Below are positions 16,585-25,438 of a stretch of DNA of 64,000 nucleotides, piece after piece. The translations under genes and the position numbers were made by a program. The number at the start of each line of letters is the position of its first letter. Position 1 is the stretch's first letter. This stretch comes from Peptacetobacter sp900539645 (GTDB taxonomy: Bacteria; Bacillota; Clostridia; Peptostreptococcales; Peptostreptococcaceae): NCBI RefSeq assembly GCF_047807365.1, contig NZ_JBLOUI010000002.1:1-64000 (forward strand), written 5' to 3'. The notes beneath the pieces are model-generated. The model searched no databases. It was given only the letters and a program-made list of their open reading frames with translations, and was not told the DNA's origin.

Positions 16585-17073
16585 ATGTTTAAAAAATTAT
16601 TTGGAAAAAAAGATAACTCTTGTAAATTAGTTTCTCCAATAAACGGTGAAACAATAGCAATAGAAGAAGTAAACGACCCTACTTTCGCAAGCGGAATGTT
16701 AGGAAAAGGTGTAGGAATAAAACCAGCTGAAGGTAGAGTAGTAGCTCCAGTAGCAGGTGAAATAACAATAATGTTCCCTACAAAACATGCAGTTTCTATA
16801 TTAAGTGAAGATGGAGCTGAAGTACTAATACACATAGGATTAGATACTGTAAACCTACAGGGACAGCACTTCACAAGCCATGTAGAAGTTGGACAGAAAG
16901 TAAATGTTGGAGATCTTTTAGTAGAATTCGATATGGAAAAAATAAAAGAAGCTGGATACGATGTAACAAGCCCAGTACTTGTTTGTAACCCAGATGCTTT
17001 TGAATCAGTTGAACCAACAGAGTACGGTCCAGTTAGCATAGGCGATGAAATAATAAAAATAACTAAAAAATAG
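16585..17073 (+). CDS. PTS glucose-family IIA component
   Basis: A 162-residue Crr-type IIA protein. The phosphorylated histidine lies in VLIHIGLDTVNLQG (about residue 90). It also has the typical KLVSPINGETIAIEEVNDP near residue 15 and GVGIKPAEGRVVAPVAGEI. It accepts phosphate from HPr and passes it to the IIB domain of the IICB protein encoded next. It starts 18 bases after the antiterminator gene. GAGGTG precedes the ATG. Confidence 0.92.
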   Translation: MFKKLFGKKDNSCKLVSPINGETIAIEEVNDPTFASGMLGKGVGIKPAEGRVVAPVAGEITIMFPTKHAVSILSEDGAEVLIHIGLDTVNLQGQHFTSHVEVGQKVNVGDLLVEFDMEKIKEAGYDVTSPVLVCNPDAFESVEPTEYGPVSIGDEIIKITKK

Positions 17074-17198
17074 TAAAAAGCAATTATAAAAAATAAAAGT
17101 CTTTAAATCAAAGAGGTTTAGAGCATTAAAAATGTCTATTTTGCTCAAAAATAGAGCTGAAATAATAAAAAATTATACATGAAAGGAGAATATTTCTT

Positions 17199-18638
17199 AT
17201 GATGAAATATTTACAGAAACTAGGTAAAGCTTTAATGCTACCAGTTGCTGCACTTCCTGTTGCAAGTATATGCATGGGTATAGGTTATTGGATAGACCCA
17301 AGTGGTTGGGGTGCTAATAACGTAATAGCAGCATTCTTATTAAAATCAGGTGGAGCTCTTATAGATAACATGGGTATCTTATTCGCTATAGGGGTAGCCG
17401 TTGGTATGTCAGATGATAACGATGGTACTGCAGGTCTTGCAGGTCTAGTATCATGGTTAATGATAACTACATTACTTTCTCCAGCAGTTGTTGCTATGTT
17501 CAAAGGTATACCTGAAGATCAGGTTGCAGCAGCTTTCACTAAAACTCAGACTCAGTTCATAGGTATCTTAGCTGGTCTTATAGGTGGAACTTGCTATAAT
17601 AAATTCAAAGGTACTAAATTACCAGACGCTTTATCTTTCTTCAGTGGTAAGAGAAGTGTTGCGATAGTTACTTCAGGTTGCTCAATGTTAGCAGCTGCTA
17701 TATTATTCTTCGTATGGCCAGCAGTTTACAATGCGCTAGTTGCATTTGGTGAAGGAATAATATCTTTAGGTGGAGTAGGTGCAGGTATATACGGATTCTT
17801 CAACAGACTTCTTATACCAACAGGATTACACCACGCTCTTAACTCAGTATTCTGGTTCGACGTTGCAGGTATAAATGATATCGGTAACTTCTGGGGTGGA
17901 ACAGGAGTTAAAGGTGTAACAGGTATGTACATGACAGGATTCTTCCCAGTTATGATGTTTGGTTTACCAGCAGGTGCTTTAGCTATGTACCACACTGCAA
18001 AAGATAGCAAGAAAAAAGCTGTTTACGGATTATTATTAGCTGCAGCAGTAAGTTCATTCTTCACAGGTGTTACAGAACCTCTTGAATTCTCATTCATGTT
18101 CTTAGCTCCAGCATTATACCTAGTTCACGCTTTATTAACTGGTATATCAATGACAGTTTGTGCAATGTTACCAGTAAGAGCTGGATTCAACTTCTCAGCA
18201 GGGTTCGTTGACTGGTTCTTAAGTTTCAAAGCTCCTCTAGCTTTAAACCCATTATACTTATTAGGAATAGGTTTAGTAGTTGGTGTTGTATACTATGTAG
18301 TATTCAGATTCGTTATAGTTAAATTCAACTTAGCAACTCCAGGTAGAGAAGAAGATACTGTAGAAGCAGAAAAAGCTATAGTTTTAGATAACAACGACTT
18401 CACAGCTATGGCTCAGGTTATATTAGAAGGTTTAGGTGGAGCTGAAAACGTAACATCTATAGACAACTGTATAACAAGATTAAGATTAGAAGTTAAAGAT
18501 AGTACAAAAGTAGACGAAGCTAAAATAAAATCTTCAGGAGCAGCTGGTGTTATAAGACCAGGAAAAACTTCTGTACAGGTTATAATAGGAACAAAAGTTC
18601 AGTTCGTTGCTGATGAATTCAAAAAACTTTGCAAATAG
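17199..18638 (+). CDS. nagE: PTS IICB component, N-acetylglucosamine type
   Basis: A 479-residue protein with an N-terminal IIC membrane domain (about ten segments) and a C-terminal IIB domain. The opening YLQKLGKALMLPVAALPVAS and the next part with GYWIDPSGWG are very close to NagE-type transporters, more than to PtsG. The IIC sugar site shows GVTEPLEFSF, and the IIB phosphocysteine is in SIDNCITRLRLEV near residue 425. GAAAGGAG precedes two adjacent ATG codons. It imports and phosphorylates an amino sugar, most likely GlcNAc. GalNAc is possible given the downstream AgaS pathway. Confidence 0.88.
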   Translation: MMKYLQKLGKALMLPVAALPVASICMGIGYWIDPSGWGANNVIAAFLLKSGGALIDNMGILFAIGVAVGMSDDNDGTAGLAGLVSWLMITTLLSPAVVAMFKGIPEDQVAAAFTKTQTQFIGILAGLIGGTCYNKFKGTKLPDALSFFSGKRSVAIVTSGCSMLAAAILFFVWPAVYNALVAFGEGIISLGGVGAGIYGFFNRLLIPTGLHHALNSVFWFDVAGINDIGNFWGGTGVKGVTGMYMTGFFPVMMFGLPAGALAMYHTAKDSKKKAVYGLLLAAAVSSFFTGVTEPLEFSFMFLAPALYLVHALLTGISMTVCAMLPVRAGFNFSAGFVDWFLSFKAPLALNPLYLLGIGLVVGVVYYVVFRFVIVKFNLATPGREEDTVEAEKAIVLDNNDFTAMAQVILEGLGGAENVTSIDNCITRLRLEVKDSTKVDEAKIKSSGAAGVIRPGKTSVQVIIGTKVQFVADEFKKLCK

Positions 18639-18654
18639 AAAAAGTGATATAGAG

Positions 18655-18846
18655 GGCTAGTGCATTATGCATTAGCTCTTTTTTCGCATAGAGGGATTAC
18701 AATTCAGTTTTTCTCCAGGCTTCGACGACTCGTCCATATGTGTAACACATTTATATGTTACGAGTCGTCTGCAGATTGTCTTAAAACTGAATTTGTAATC
18801 CCTCTTTGGCAGAAAGTAAATATTCTAATGCATAAAAGCACTAGCC
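18655..18846 (+). repeat. Nested palindromic element, copy B (three tiers of arms)
   Basis: The outermost arms are GGCTAGTGC plus TTATGCATTAG (18655-18675) with CTAATGCATAA and GCACTAGCC (18825-18846). The middle arms are 18690-18711 with 18783-18805 (about 21 pairs). The core motif CTCCAGGCTTC is at 18713-18723. The inner stem GACGACTCGT (18723-18732) pairs with ACGAGTCGTC around a loop containing GTAACACATTTATA. The second core TGCAGATTGTC is at 18770-18780. It lies after the nagE end, same sense, and no other gene is seen in it. Confidence 0.88.
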
Positions 18847-18914
18847 TTCTTTCTTTTAAAAATGGGGCGAGGACCTTCGGTTGACTGCTTTTTATATGAA
18901 TATTTTGATGAGTA

Positions 18915-19526
18915 TTGCACATTCTAGCTGAGGATGATTACTCTGGTATTCTTGCAGGATATGCTTTAAATAATGATTCAGATAATAAAAGTATAGTATT
19001 TAAGAATATAACTGTATCAGGAAGTATAGATACATCTAGTATTTCTGGTGGAATGATAGGCGGGCTTGATAAATGCTCTGTTGAAGGCTGTGAAACTAAT
19101 ATTTCAATAAAAAATGGTTATAATAATGGAGGAATTATAGGCATATCATCAGAAAAGTGTATCTTTAATAACTGTGTATCAATTGGAAGTATAGAAGGAA
19201 ATTGGTGTTTAGGAGGATTTGTAGGATATAACGATGGTGGAAAAATAAAAAATTGTTTATCAAAAGTAAATGTTGAAAGTACAGTTACAACATTTGAACA
19301 TAAAGAGGGTGGTTTTGTTGGAGAGCATGGAATTGGAAATATAGCATCATCACATGACGCTATAAAGGCTGGAGGAGATGCACCAGCAGATATTGTTGTA
19401 GATGCACTTACAGCATCTATACTTGCTCAGGAAAAAGGTGTAGTTCTTGTAAATGAAAAATCAGATAATAGTATATTAGAAGGAAAAGATATAGTACAAA
19501 TAGGTGGATTTGATTTTGAAATATAA
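18915..19526 (+). pseudogene. Remnant of a surface protein with GLUG-like and cell-wall-binding-like repeats
   Basis: The open frame of about 203 residues has no ribosome binding site; the only start is a TTG two codons after a stop. The N-terminal two thirds repeat a pattern like GGFVGYNDGGKIKNC, resembling GLUG motifs of surface adhesins. The last 60 residues (ADIVVDALTASILAQEKGVV, then IVQIGG) resemble the start of a cell-wall binding type 2 domain. There is no signal peptide and no complete anchoring domain. It is best read as the left-over of a larger exported protein, sitting directly beside palindrome B. A terminator follows. Confidence 0.6.
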
Positions 19527-19530
19527 CACA

Positions 19531-19570
19531 AAAATAATGGGAGCCCTTTTGGAGCTCCCATTATTTTTAA
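19531..19570. terminator. Symmetric terminator hairpin
   Basis: A perfect stem AAAATAATGGGAGC (19531-19544) with GCTCCCATTATTTT (19554-19567). T and A runs on both sides allow it to work in both directions, but the nearest minus-strand gene (nagA) ends 110 bases away, so it mainly serves the surface-protein remnant. Confidence 0.8.
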
Positions 19571-19676
19571 TGACTGAATAGAAAAAAATTTATAATAAAA
19601 AACAAATATAAAATGATAGGTATATTGTTTTTCTATTATCGTGTTTTAATATCTATATCTATTATTCAAATTTACA

Positions 19677-20822
19677 TTATTTTGAGTATTTACAAACACC
19701 ATCTAGGTATGTATTGTATACATTTAGTAAATCGTCTATAACTACAAAGTCGGCAGGTAGGCCGGGTTTTATAGATCCACATTTGTCGTCTATGTTGCAA
19801 CTAACTGCTGGGTTGTAAGATGCCATTTTTATAGCTTCTTCTAGTGTAGCTATGTTCCAATCTACTACATTTTTTATTGCATTGTTCATGCTAAGTACAC
19901 TTCCTGCAAGGCTTCCTGTTAAAAGTCTTGCTGTTCCATTTTCAACTATTACATCAAATTCTCCAAGAGTATACTGTCCATCTTCCATAGCTCCAGCTCT
20001 CATACAGTCTGTTATAAGTACTATGTTTTCTCTTGTTTTAGCATTCATCATAATATTTGCGGCTACAGGGCTTACGTGATGTCCATCGCATATAAGCTCA
20101 GCAAATGTGTTTTTAAGCTCCATAGCAGCCCCTACCATACCAGGTTCTCTGTGTGTAAGAGGGCTCATACCGTTGTATGTATGAACAAATACATTTGCTC
20201 CAGCCCCTACAACTCTTTTAGCCTCTTCAAATGTAGCAGCACTGTGTCCAAGTGCAACAGTTACACCATTTTTTGTTGCATATTCTGCAAACTCAACAGC
20301 ACCTTCTCTTTCTGGAGCAATAGCTATTTTCTTTACTAAATTTCCAGATTTTTCCTGCCACTGGTCTAATATTTCTGCAGTAGGGTTTATAAAGTATTTT
20401 TTATTCTGAGCACCTTTATATTTTTCAGTGAAACAAGGACCTTCCAAGAATATACCCTGTATTTTTGCACCTTCTACATCATGGTATACGTTTTTGATGT
20501 TTTCTACAGATTCATCAAGTCTTTCTACAGAATCAGTAAGTGTAGTAGGTAAGAAGCTAGTTACACCAAACTGTAGAAGTCCTTTTGATATAGTTTTTAT
20601 TGCTTCTGGAGTGTTGTCCATAACATCTGAGTTTAAAAGCCCATGTATGTGTGTATCTACAAAACCAGGAGCTATGTATTTTCCTGAAAAATCTACAATT
20701 TCAGCAGACTCAGGTTTTTCTTTCTGAAAATGACCAAATTTACCGTCTATTATAGATAAATATCCATTTTCCTCAATTCCATAATTCATAAAAAATTTAT
20801 CAGCGTAAATATAAGTTTTCAA
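19677..20822 (-). CDS. nagA: N-acetyl(glucos/galactos)amine-6-phosphate deacetylase
   Basis: A 381-residue amidohydrolase. Metal and catalytic residues are visible: HxH in DTHIHGLLNSD, Glu in FLEGPCF, His in ALGHSAATF and CDGHHVSP, and the catalytic Asp in ITDCMRAG. It removes acetate from N-acetylglucosamine-6-P, and related enzymes act on the galacto isomer. It starts with TTG, 5 bases after a perfect AGGAGG. The GntR regulator gene lies just upstream on the same strand, and the AgaS-pathway genes are divergent, so both parts share one regulated region. Confidence 0.92.
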   Translation of the reverse strand: MKTYIYADKFFMNYGIEENGYLSIIDGKFGHFQKEKPESAEIVDFSGKYIAPGFVDTHIHGLLNSDVMDNTPEAIKTISKGLLQFGVTSFLPTTLTDSVERLDESVENIKNVYHDVEGAKIQGIFLEGPCFTEKYKGAQNKKYFINPTAEILDQWQEKSGNLVKKIAIAPEREGAVEFAEYATKNGVTVALGHSAATFEEAKRVVGAGANVFVHTYNGMSPLTHREPGMVGAAMELKNTFAELICDGHHVSPVAANIMMNAKTRENIVLITDCMRAGAMEDGQYTLGEFDVIVENGTARLLTGSLAGSVLSMNNAIKNVVDWNIATLEEAIKMASYNPAVSCNIDDKCGSIKPGLPADFVVIDDLLNVYNTYLDGVCKYSK

Positions 20823-20888
20823 AACGGCCTCCTAAAAATTTTAAAATTTATCGCTATCTAAATACTTCTCTATTTAAATATATTTTAG

Positions 20889-21614
20889 TTATCTTACGTG
20901 TCTTATTTTATACACAAATTTATCACTTCTAGCGACACTTAGAGTAAATTCGATAACGATATTGTTGTCATTGTAAGTAGTACGAAGTAGCTTTAAACAT
21001 GCTGAATCTACAGGAACATCTAAAAGTTTAGATTCCTTATCAGATACAATACCAGCAGAGAACTCTTCGTCTGCTACCTTTATTATTTCGTTATAATCAT
21101 CTTTAAATATTTCGTATAAAGGTCTTTCTACAACCTTTTCTTCAGTCAATCCTGTAAATTCAGTGAATGGAAGATAAGTTCTTTCAAGCATCATAGGAAT
21201 ATCGTCTGCAAGTCTAAGACGAACTATTTTTATCATCTTATCTCCAGGAGTTATACCTAATTTTTCGGCAAAATAATTAGTGCTTTCAAGGATTTCAAAT
21301 GAAAGAACCTTTGTTGTAGGAGTTTTGCCCTGAGATTTCATATGATCTGTAAAACTGTAGCTGTCCATAAGATTTTGTGACTGCTGGTTTAGAGCAGATA
21401 CAAATGTACCTTTGCCATGTCTTTTGTATATATACCCCATATGTTCTAAATCCGCCATTGCAAGTCTAACAGTTGTTCTACTAACTCCGTATTCATCGCA
21501 AATCTTTCTTTCAGATAGCATCCTATCGTTTGGCTGCATTTCAGTTTCTATTTTGTTTCTCAATATTTCAACTAATTGATCATATATCGGTCTTTTATCT
21601 TGTCTATTTATCAT
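20889..21614 (-). CDS. GntR/HutC-family regulator of amino-sugar use (NagR/AgaR-like)
   Basis: A 241-residue regulator with an N-terminal GntR winged helix (DKRPIYDQLVEILRNKIETE, SERKICDEYGVSRTTVRLAM) and a C-terminal UTRA effector domain (about residues 90-235), which usually senses a sugar phosphate. I start it at 21614 because a longer in-frame ORF would run through its own operator and promoter. Four copies of a palindromic site (GGTTATAACC type) lie in the two control regions around it. It should repress nagA, itself and the kinase-agaS-aldolase genes. Confidence 0.88.
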   Translation of the reverse strand: MINRQDKRPIYDQLVEILRNKIETEMQPNDRMLSERKICDEYGVSRTTVRLAMADLEHMGYIYKRHGKGTFVSALNQQSQNLMDSYSFTDHMKSQGKTPTTKVLSFEILESTNYFAEKLGITPGDKMIKIVRLRLADDIPMMLERTYLPFTEFTGLTEEKVVERPLYEIFKDDYNEIIKVADEEFSAGIVSDKESKLLDVPVDSACLKLLRTTYNDNNIVIEFTLSVARSDKFVYKIRHVR

Positions 21615-21633
21615 AATACCCTCTCTCTCTAAA

Positions 21634-21647
21634 GTGGTTATAACCAC
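21634..21647. promoter_or_regulatory. Operator O1 of the GntR regulator
   Basis: GTGGTTATAACCAC is a perfect 14-base palindrome, 7 bases downstream of the -10 box of the gntR-nagA promoter. It would block that promoter when bound. Confidence 0.85.
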
Positions 21648-21653
21648 ATTTGA

Positions 21654-21682
21654 ATTATAAAATAGATAATTTATCATGTCAA
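21654..21682 (-). promoter_or_regulatory. Promoter of the gntR-nagA unit
   Basis: On the minus strand TTGACA (21682-21677), a 17-base spacer and TATAAT (21659-21654) form a consensus promoter. Operator O1 follows immediately. Confidence 0.88.
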
Positions 21683-21731
21683 TATATAAAATTATATAAA
21701 ACTCAATATAATAATTATAATCTATTTTCTA

Positions 21732-21760
21732 TTGACAAGACAGAGGAAATAATTTATATT
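21732..21760 (+). promoter_or_regulatory. Promoter of the PfkB-family kinase gene
   Basis: TTGACA (21732-21737), a 17-base spacer and TATATT (21755-21760). Operator O2 overlaps the expected transcription start. Confidence 0.85.
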
Positions 21761-21764
21761 CAGA

Positions 21765-21780
21765 AGTGGTAATAACCACT
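21765..21780. promoter_or_regulatory. Operator O2 of the GntR regulator
   Basis: AGTGGTAATAACCACT is a near-perfect palindrome 4 bases after the -10 box of the kinase promoter. It matches O1 except at the centre. Confidence 0.85.
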
Positions 21781-21834
21781 GCGTATTGAAACTTATTAAA
21801 AAAATTAAAATAAAAATTAAATAGGGAGGTAGTC

Positions 21835-22764
21835 ATGATTACTACAATAACATTCAATGCATCTATAGATAGATTATATAGAGTAAGTGAAATAAATATA
21901 GGTGAAGTGCAGAGAGTAATCGAATCTAATGCCACTGCTGGAGGAAAGGGAATAAATGTAACAAAAGTGTGTAAAATTCTTGGTGAAGATCCTATGGCAA
22001 TTGGATTCTTAGGTGGATTTAATGGTGCATTTATAAAAAATGAGTTAGACAAGAAAGAAATAAAAAATAGATTCACAAAAATAGATTCTGAAACTAGAAA
22101 CTGCTTAAATATTATAGAAAATAATAAAGTTAGTACAGAGTTTTTAGAAAAAGGGCCAGTTGTAGAAGCTAGTGATTTAGAAAGATTTGAAGAAGATTTA
22201 AAAAAAGTTATAAAAGATACTAAGGTTTTAGCTGCATCTGGAAGTTTTTGCCAGAATATGCCTGTTGAATACTACGAAAAAATAGGAAATATATGCAGAG
22301 AAAATGGAGTTAAGTTTGTACTAGATACTTCTGGAAATGCTTTAAAGGAAGCTCTTAAATCTAAACCATATCTTATAAAACCTAACACAGACGAGATAAA
22401 ACAGCTACTAGATGTAAATGTAGAATCAAGAGAAGAAATAATAGAAGCTGGTAAAAAACTTTTAGAGCTAGGTGCAGAAAATGTATGCATATCCCTAGGA
22501 AAAAATGGAATGATATACCTAGATGGAAAAAATGTTTACGATGTTAAAATTCCAAAAGTAGAGGCAGTAAATACTGTTGGTAGTGGAGATAGTACAATAG
22601 CAGGATTCAGTGTAGGTATTCTTAGAGGATACAGCCTAGAAGAAACTATAAAACTTGCAAATGCATGTGGTATAAGTAATGCATTAAACGTAGATACAGG
22701 ATTTGTTAAATTAGAAGAAGTTGAAAAATACAAAAACTTAGTGGAAGTAACTAAAATAGCTTAA
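21835..22764 (+). CDS. PfkB-family sugar-phosphate kinase (tagatose-6-P kinase/1-phosphofructokinase type)
   Basis: A 309-residue ribokinase-fold enzyme of the LacC/FruK group. It opens ITTITFNASIDRLYRVSE. The substrate-side glycine motif is AGGKGINVTKV, and the catalytic Asp lies in NTVGSGDSTIAGFSVG near residue 250. In context, AgaS gives tagatose-6-P and the aldolase cuts the bisphosphate, so phosphorylation of tagatose-6-P is the likely reaction. Fructose-1-P kinase is the alternative, but no fructose PTS is present. GGGAGG precedes the ATG. The promoter and operator O2 are directly upstream. Confidence 0.85.
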   Translation: MITTITFNASIDRLYRVSEINIGEVQRVIESNATAGGKGINVTKVCKILGEDPMAIGFLGGFNGAFIKNELDKKEIKNRFTKIDSETRNCLNIIENNKVSTEFLEKGPVVEASDLERFEEDLKKVIKDTKVLAASGSFCQNMPVEYYEKIGNICRENGVKFVLDTSGNALKEALKSKPYLIKPNTDEIKQLLDVNVESREEIIEAGKKLLELGAENVCISLGKNGMIYLDGKNVYDVKIPKVEAVNTVGSGDSTIAGFSVGILRGYSLEETIKLANACGISNALNVDTGFVKLEEVEKYKNLVEVTKIA

Positions 22765-22824
22765 TTGAAACGATAAAAGAAGGTTATTTATATAATAAAA
22801 ACGGATAAGGTTTAAAATTTTCTA

Positions 22825-22853
22825 TTGACAAAGAAAAATAAATAAATTATTCT
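22825..22853 (+). promoter_or_regulatory. Promoter of agaS and the aldolase
   Basis: TTGACA (22825-22830), a 17-base spacer and TATTCT (22848-22853). It is followed by operators O3 and O4 in the leader. Confidence 0.8.
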
Positions 22854-22863
22854 ATGAATAGAA

Positions 22864-22880
22864 AGTGGTAGTTACCAGCT
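22864..22880. promoter_or_regulatory. Operator O3 of the GntR regulator
   Basis: AGTGGTAGTTACCAGCT has arms TGGTA and TACCA around a 2-base centre, at the expected start of the agaS transcript. Same half-sites as O1 and O2. Confidence 0.78.
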
Positions 22881-22925
22881 TAAAAAAAATCGTTCGAAAG
22901 GCGATTATATTTTTTACTTTCTTAA

Positions 22926-22938
22926 CTGGTTATAACCT
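22926..22938. promoter_or_regulatory. Operator O4 of the GntR regulator
   Basis: CTGGTTATAACCT contains the perfect palindrome GGTTATAACC (22928-22937), identical to the core of O1. It sits in the agaS leader about 60 bases after O3, a distance that could allow looping. Confidence 0.72.
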
Positions 22939-22978
22939 TATTACCAAATGAAGACCAAAAATAAAAAGGAGAAGAATA

Positions 22979-24148
22979 ATGTTTAAATTCGATGAACAGA
23001 AATTAAAAGATTTAGGTGCAATAATAACAACAACAGAAATAAAACAGCAGCCAGAATTATGGGCTGAAGCTTACGAAATATACAAAGAAAACAAAGAAAA
23101 CTTAGATAAATTCATATCTAACATAGGAGAAAAACACGGACAGTTTAGAGTAATATTTACTGGTGCTGGTACTTCTGCTTATGTAGGTAATTCAATAGTT
23201 CCTTACTTAAACAGAAAAAATGACCAGAAAAAAATGATAATAGAAGCTATAGCTACAACTGATATAGTTTCAAATCCTTACGACTATCTAAAAGAAGATA
23301 TGCCTACTTTATTAGTATCATTTGCAAGAAGTGGTAACAGTCCAGAAAGTTTAGCAGCTCTTAACCTAGGAAAACAGGTAGTTAAAGATTTCTATCATTT
23401 AGCTATAACTTGTGCTCCAGAAGGTAAATTAGCACAGATGACTAAAAACGACGAACACAACTACTTATTATTAATGCCAGCAAGATCTAATGACCAGGGA
23501 TTCGCTATGACTGGTAGTTTCTCTTGCATGATGTTATCTGCAATGCTTATATTCGACAACTTAAATGAAGACGAAGAAAGCTCATATGTAAGAACAATAG
23601 TTGAAATGGGAAGAAATGTAATAGAAAGAAAAGATGAAGTACATAAATATATAGAAGGTGATTTTGATAGAGTTGTTTACCTAGGTTCAGGCGGATTAGG
23701 TGCCTTAACTCAGGAAGCTCAGTTAAAATTACTTGAATTAACAGCAGGTAAAATAGCTACAGGATACGATTCTTCAATGGGATTCAGACACGGCCCCAAA
23801 TCATTCATAAACGAAAATACTCTAGTATTTGTATTTGTTTCTAACAATGCATATACAAGACAGTACGATTTAGATGTACTTGAAGAAATAAATGCAGACC
23901 AGATAGCAAAATTAACTTGTGCTATATCTGTAGAAAATGAAGCAAACTTCTCTGGGGAAACATTCGGATTTGGAAAAGAATACGCTAATCTTCCAGATGC
24001 ATACCTTGCATTCCCTTACATAATGTTTGCTCAGGCATTATCTCTATTTGTTTCAGTTAAAGTTGGAAACAAACCAGATACTCCATCTCCAACAGGAACA
24101 GTTAATAGAGTTGTTAAAGGTGTAATAATACACGAATACGAAAAATAG
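22979..24148 (+). CDS. agaS: AgaS-type SIS-domain amino-sugar-6-phosphate deaminase/isomerase
   Basis: A 389-residue protein with two SIS domains. The first has VIFTGAGTSAYVGNSIVPYL and the Ser-rich SFARSGNSPES. The second has VYLGSGGLGALTQEAQLKLL, followed by GFRHGPKSF. AgaS enzymes turn galactosamine-6-P into tagatose-6-P with release of ammonia. It sits between a PfkB kinase and a class II aldolase, which are the next two steps. GGAG precedes the ATG. The leader carries two GntR operators. Confidence 0.9.
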   Translation: MFKFDEQKLKDLGAIITTTEIKQQPELWAEAYEIYKENKENLDKFISNIGEKHGQFRVIFTGAGTSAYVGNSIVPYLNRKNDQKKMIIEAIATTDIVSNPYDYLKEDMPTLLVSFARSGNSPESLAALNLGKQVVKDFYHLAITCAPEGKLAQMTKNDEHNYLLLMPARSNDQGFAMTGSFSCMMLSAMLIFDNLNEDEESSYVRTIVEMGRNVIERKDEVHKYIEGDFDRVVYLGSGGLGALTQEAQLKLLELTAGKIATGYDSSMGFRHGPKSFINENTLVFVFVSNNAYTRQYDLDVLEEINADQIAKLTCAISVENEANFSGETFGFGKEYANLPDAYLAFPYIMFAQALSLFVSVKVGNKPDTPSPTGTVNRVVKGVIIHEYEK

Positions 24149-24191
24149 AAATTTGATTGGATAGATTGAATAATTTGAAGGAGGTTTAGTT

Positions 24192-25043
24192 ATGGCATTA
24201 GTAACTACAAAAGAAATGCTTTTAAAAGCGCAGGAAGGTCATTACGCAGTAGGTGCGTTTAATGTTGAAAATATGGAAATGGTTATGGCTGTAATAGGAG
24301 CTGCAGAAGAATTAAATTCTCCAGTTATACTACAGACTACTCCATCTACAGTAAAATACGCAGGTTTAGATTATTATTTAGCAAATGTTAAGGTTGCAGC
24401 CGAAAAAGCTAGTGTACCGGTAGCAATGCACTTAGACCACGGTTCAAGCTTTGAACTAGCTATGCAAGCACTTAGAACTGGATATACTTCAATAATGATA
24501 GATGGTTCTCATGAATCATTTGAAGATAATATAGCTGTATCTAAAGCAGTTGCAGATGCTTGTAGACCATCAGATATACCAGTAGAGGCTGAATTAGGTA
24601 AAGTAGGCGGTAAAGAAGATGATTTAGACGGTGGAGAAGGAAATGCTCACACAGATCCACAGGAAGCTAAAGAATTCGTTGAAAGAACAGGCGTGTCTTC
24701 ATTAGCTGTAGCAATAGGTACTGCTCATGGTATATACAAAGGTGAACCTAAAATAGATTTAGATAGATTATCAGAAATAAGAGAAGTTGTATCTGTTCCA
24801 CTAGTACTTCACGGTGGTTCTGGTATACCTGACGAAACAATAAAAGAAAGTATAAGAAGAGGTATAGCAAAAGTAAACTATGCAACTGAACTTAGAATAG
24901 CATTCAGTAATGGAGTTAAAAAAGTTTTAGCTGAAAACCCAGATGTAATAGACCCTAAAAAATATGGAGCAGCTGGACGTGACTCTGTTAAAGAATTTGT
25001 TAAAGGAAGAATGGAAGTTTGTGGTTCAATAAATAGAGCATAA
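24192..25043 (+). CDS. gatY: Class II aldolase (tagatose-/fructose-bisphosphate type)
   Basis: A 283-residue zinc aldolase, the length of GatY/KbaY/Fba. Zinc ligands and active-site motifs are visible: HLDHG (about 80-84), VEAELGKVGG, GTAHGIYKG and LHGGSGIPD. It would split tagatose-1,6-bisphosphate (or fructose-1,6-bisphosphate) into two trioses. It follows agaS after 43 bases with a perfect GGAGG site. Given agaS and the kinase, the tagatose form is likely; sequence alone cannot separate the two. Confidence 0.87.
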   Translation: MALVTTKEMLLKAQEGHYAVGAFNVENMEMVMAVIGAAEELNSPVILQTTPSTVKYAGLDYYLANVKVAAEKASVPVAMHLDHGSSFELAMQALRTGYTSIMIDGSHESFEDNIAVSKAVADACRPSDIPVEAELGKVGGKEDDLDGGEGNAHTDPQEAKEFVERTGVSSLAVAIGTAHGIYKGEPKIDLDRLSEIREVVSVPLVLHGGSGIPDETIKESIRRGIAKVNYATELRIAFSNGVKKVLAENPDVIDPKKYGAAGRDSVKEFVKGRMEVCGSINRA

Positions 25044-25060
25044 TTTAATAAACCAACCTT

Positions 25061-25109
25061 TTAAATACCCTAAATTCATACTATTTGTGTATGGATTTAG
25101 GGTATTTAA
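25061..25109. terminator. Long hairpin after the aldolase gene
   Basis: A 21-base stem, 25061-25081 with 25089-25109, has one mismatch and a 7-base loop. There is no strong T-run, so it may be a processing end or weak terminator rather than a classical one. Confidence 0.55.
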
Positions 25110-25438
25110 GTAGATATACTATTTATTTGCGTTTGTAAAAATAATGGGGCAATGTTTTCCTAGTTAAAGTGAAAAAAATATGTTTTTGTAAACTCTGTGC
25201 TAAATGTATAATATAATAAGAAAATAAAATAAATATACTCTTTTATGAAAAATGTATATTTAATAAAGTTTACTAACAGTTTTAAATAATAAAATTTAAT
25301 TTAATTTAGAATAACTTTAAATGTAATGAGATACAAATTTCAAGATATGTAATGAAAAAAATCGTCTTTTGTAAAGGATATGTTTTTAATATAATAACCT
25401 TAAAGACAAAGGACACAACTAATTAAGGGGGTGATCTT
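25110..25438 (+). promoter_or_regulatory. Control region upstream of PTS regulator 1
   Basis: This stretch of about 330 bases has no gene. TTTGTAAA occurs three times (25132, 25185 and 25368), a possible site for the regulator. TATAAT boxes are at 25207-25212 and 25390-25395. It ends in the ribosome binding site AAGGGGGTGATC (25425-25436), nearly the full complement of the 16S rRNA tail. Confidence 0.4.

Noticed and set aside
18660..18884. A 74-residue ORF in the nagE downstream region
   Set aside because: It lies inside palindrome B and only reflects open frame by chance.
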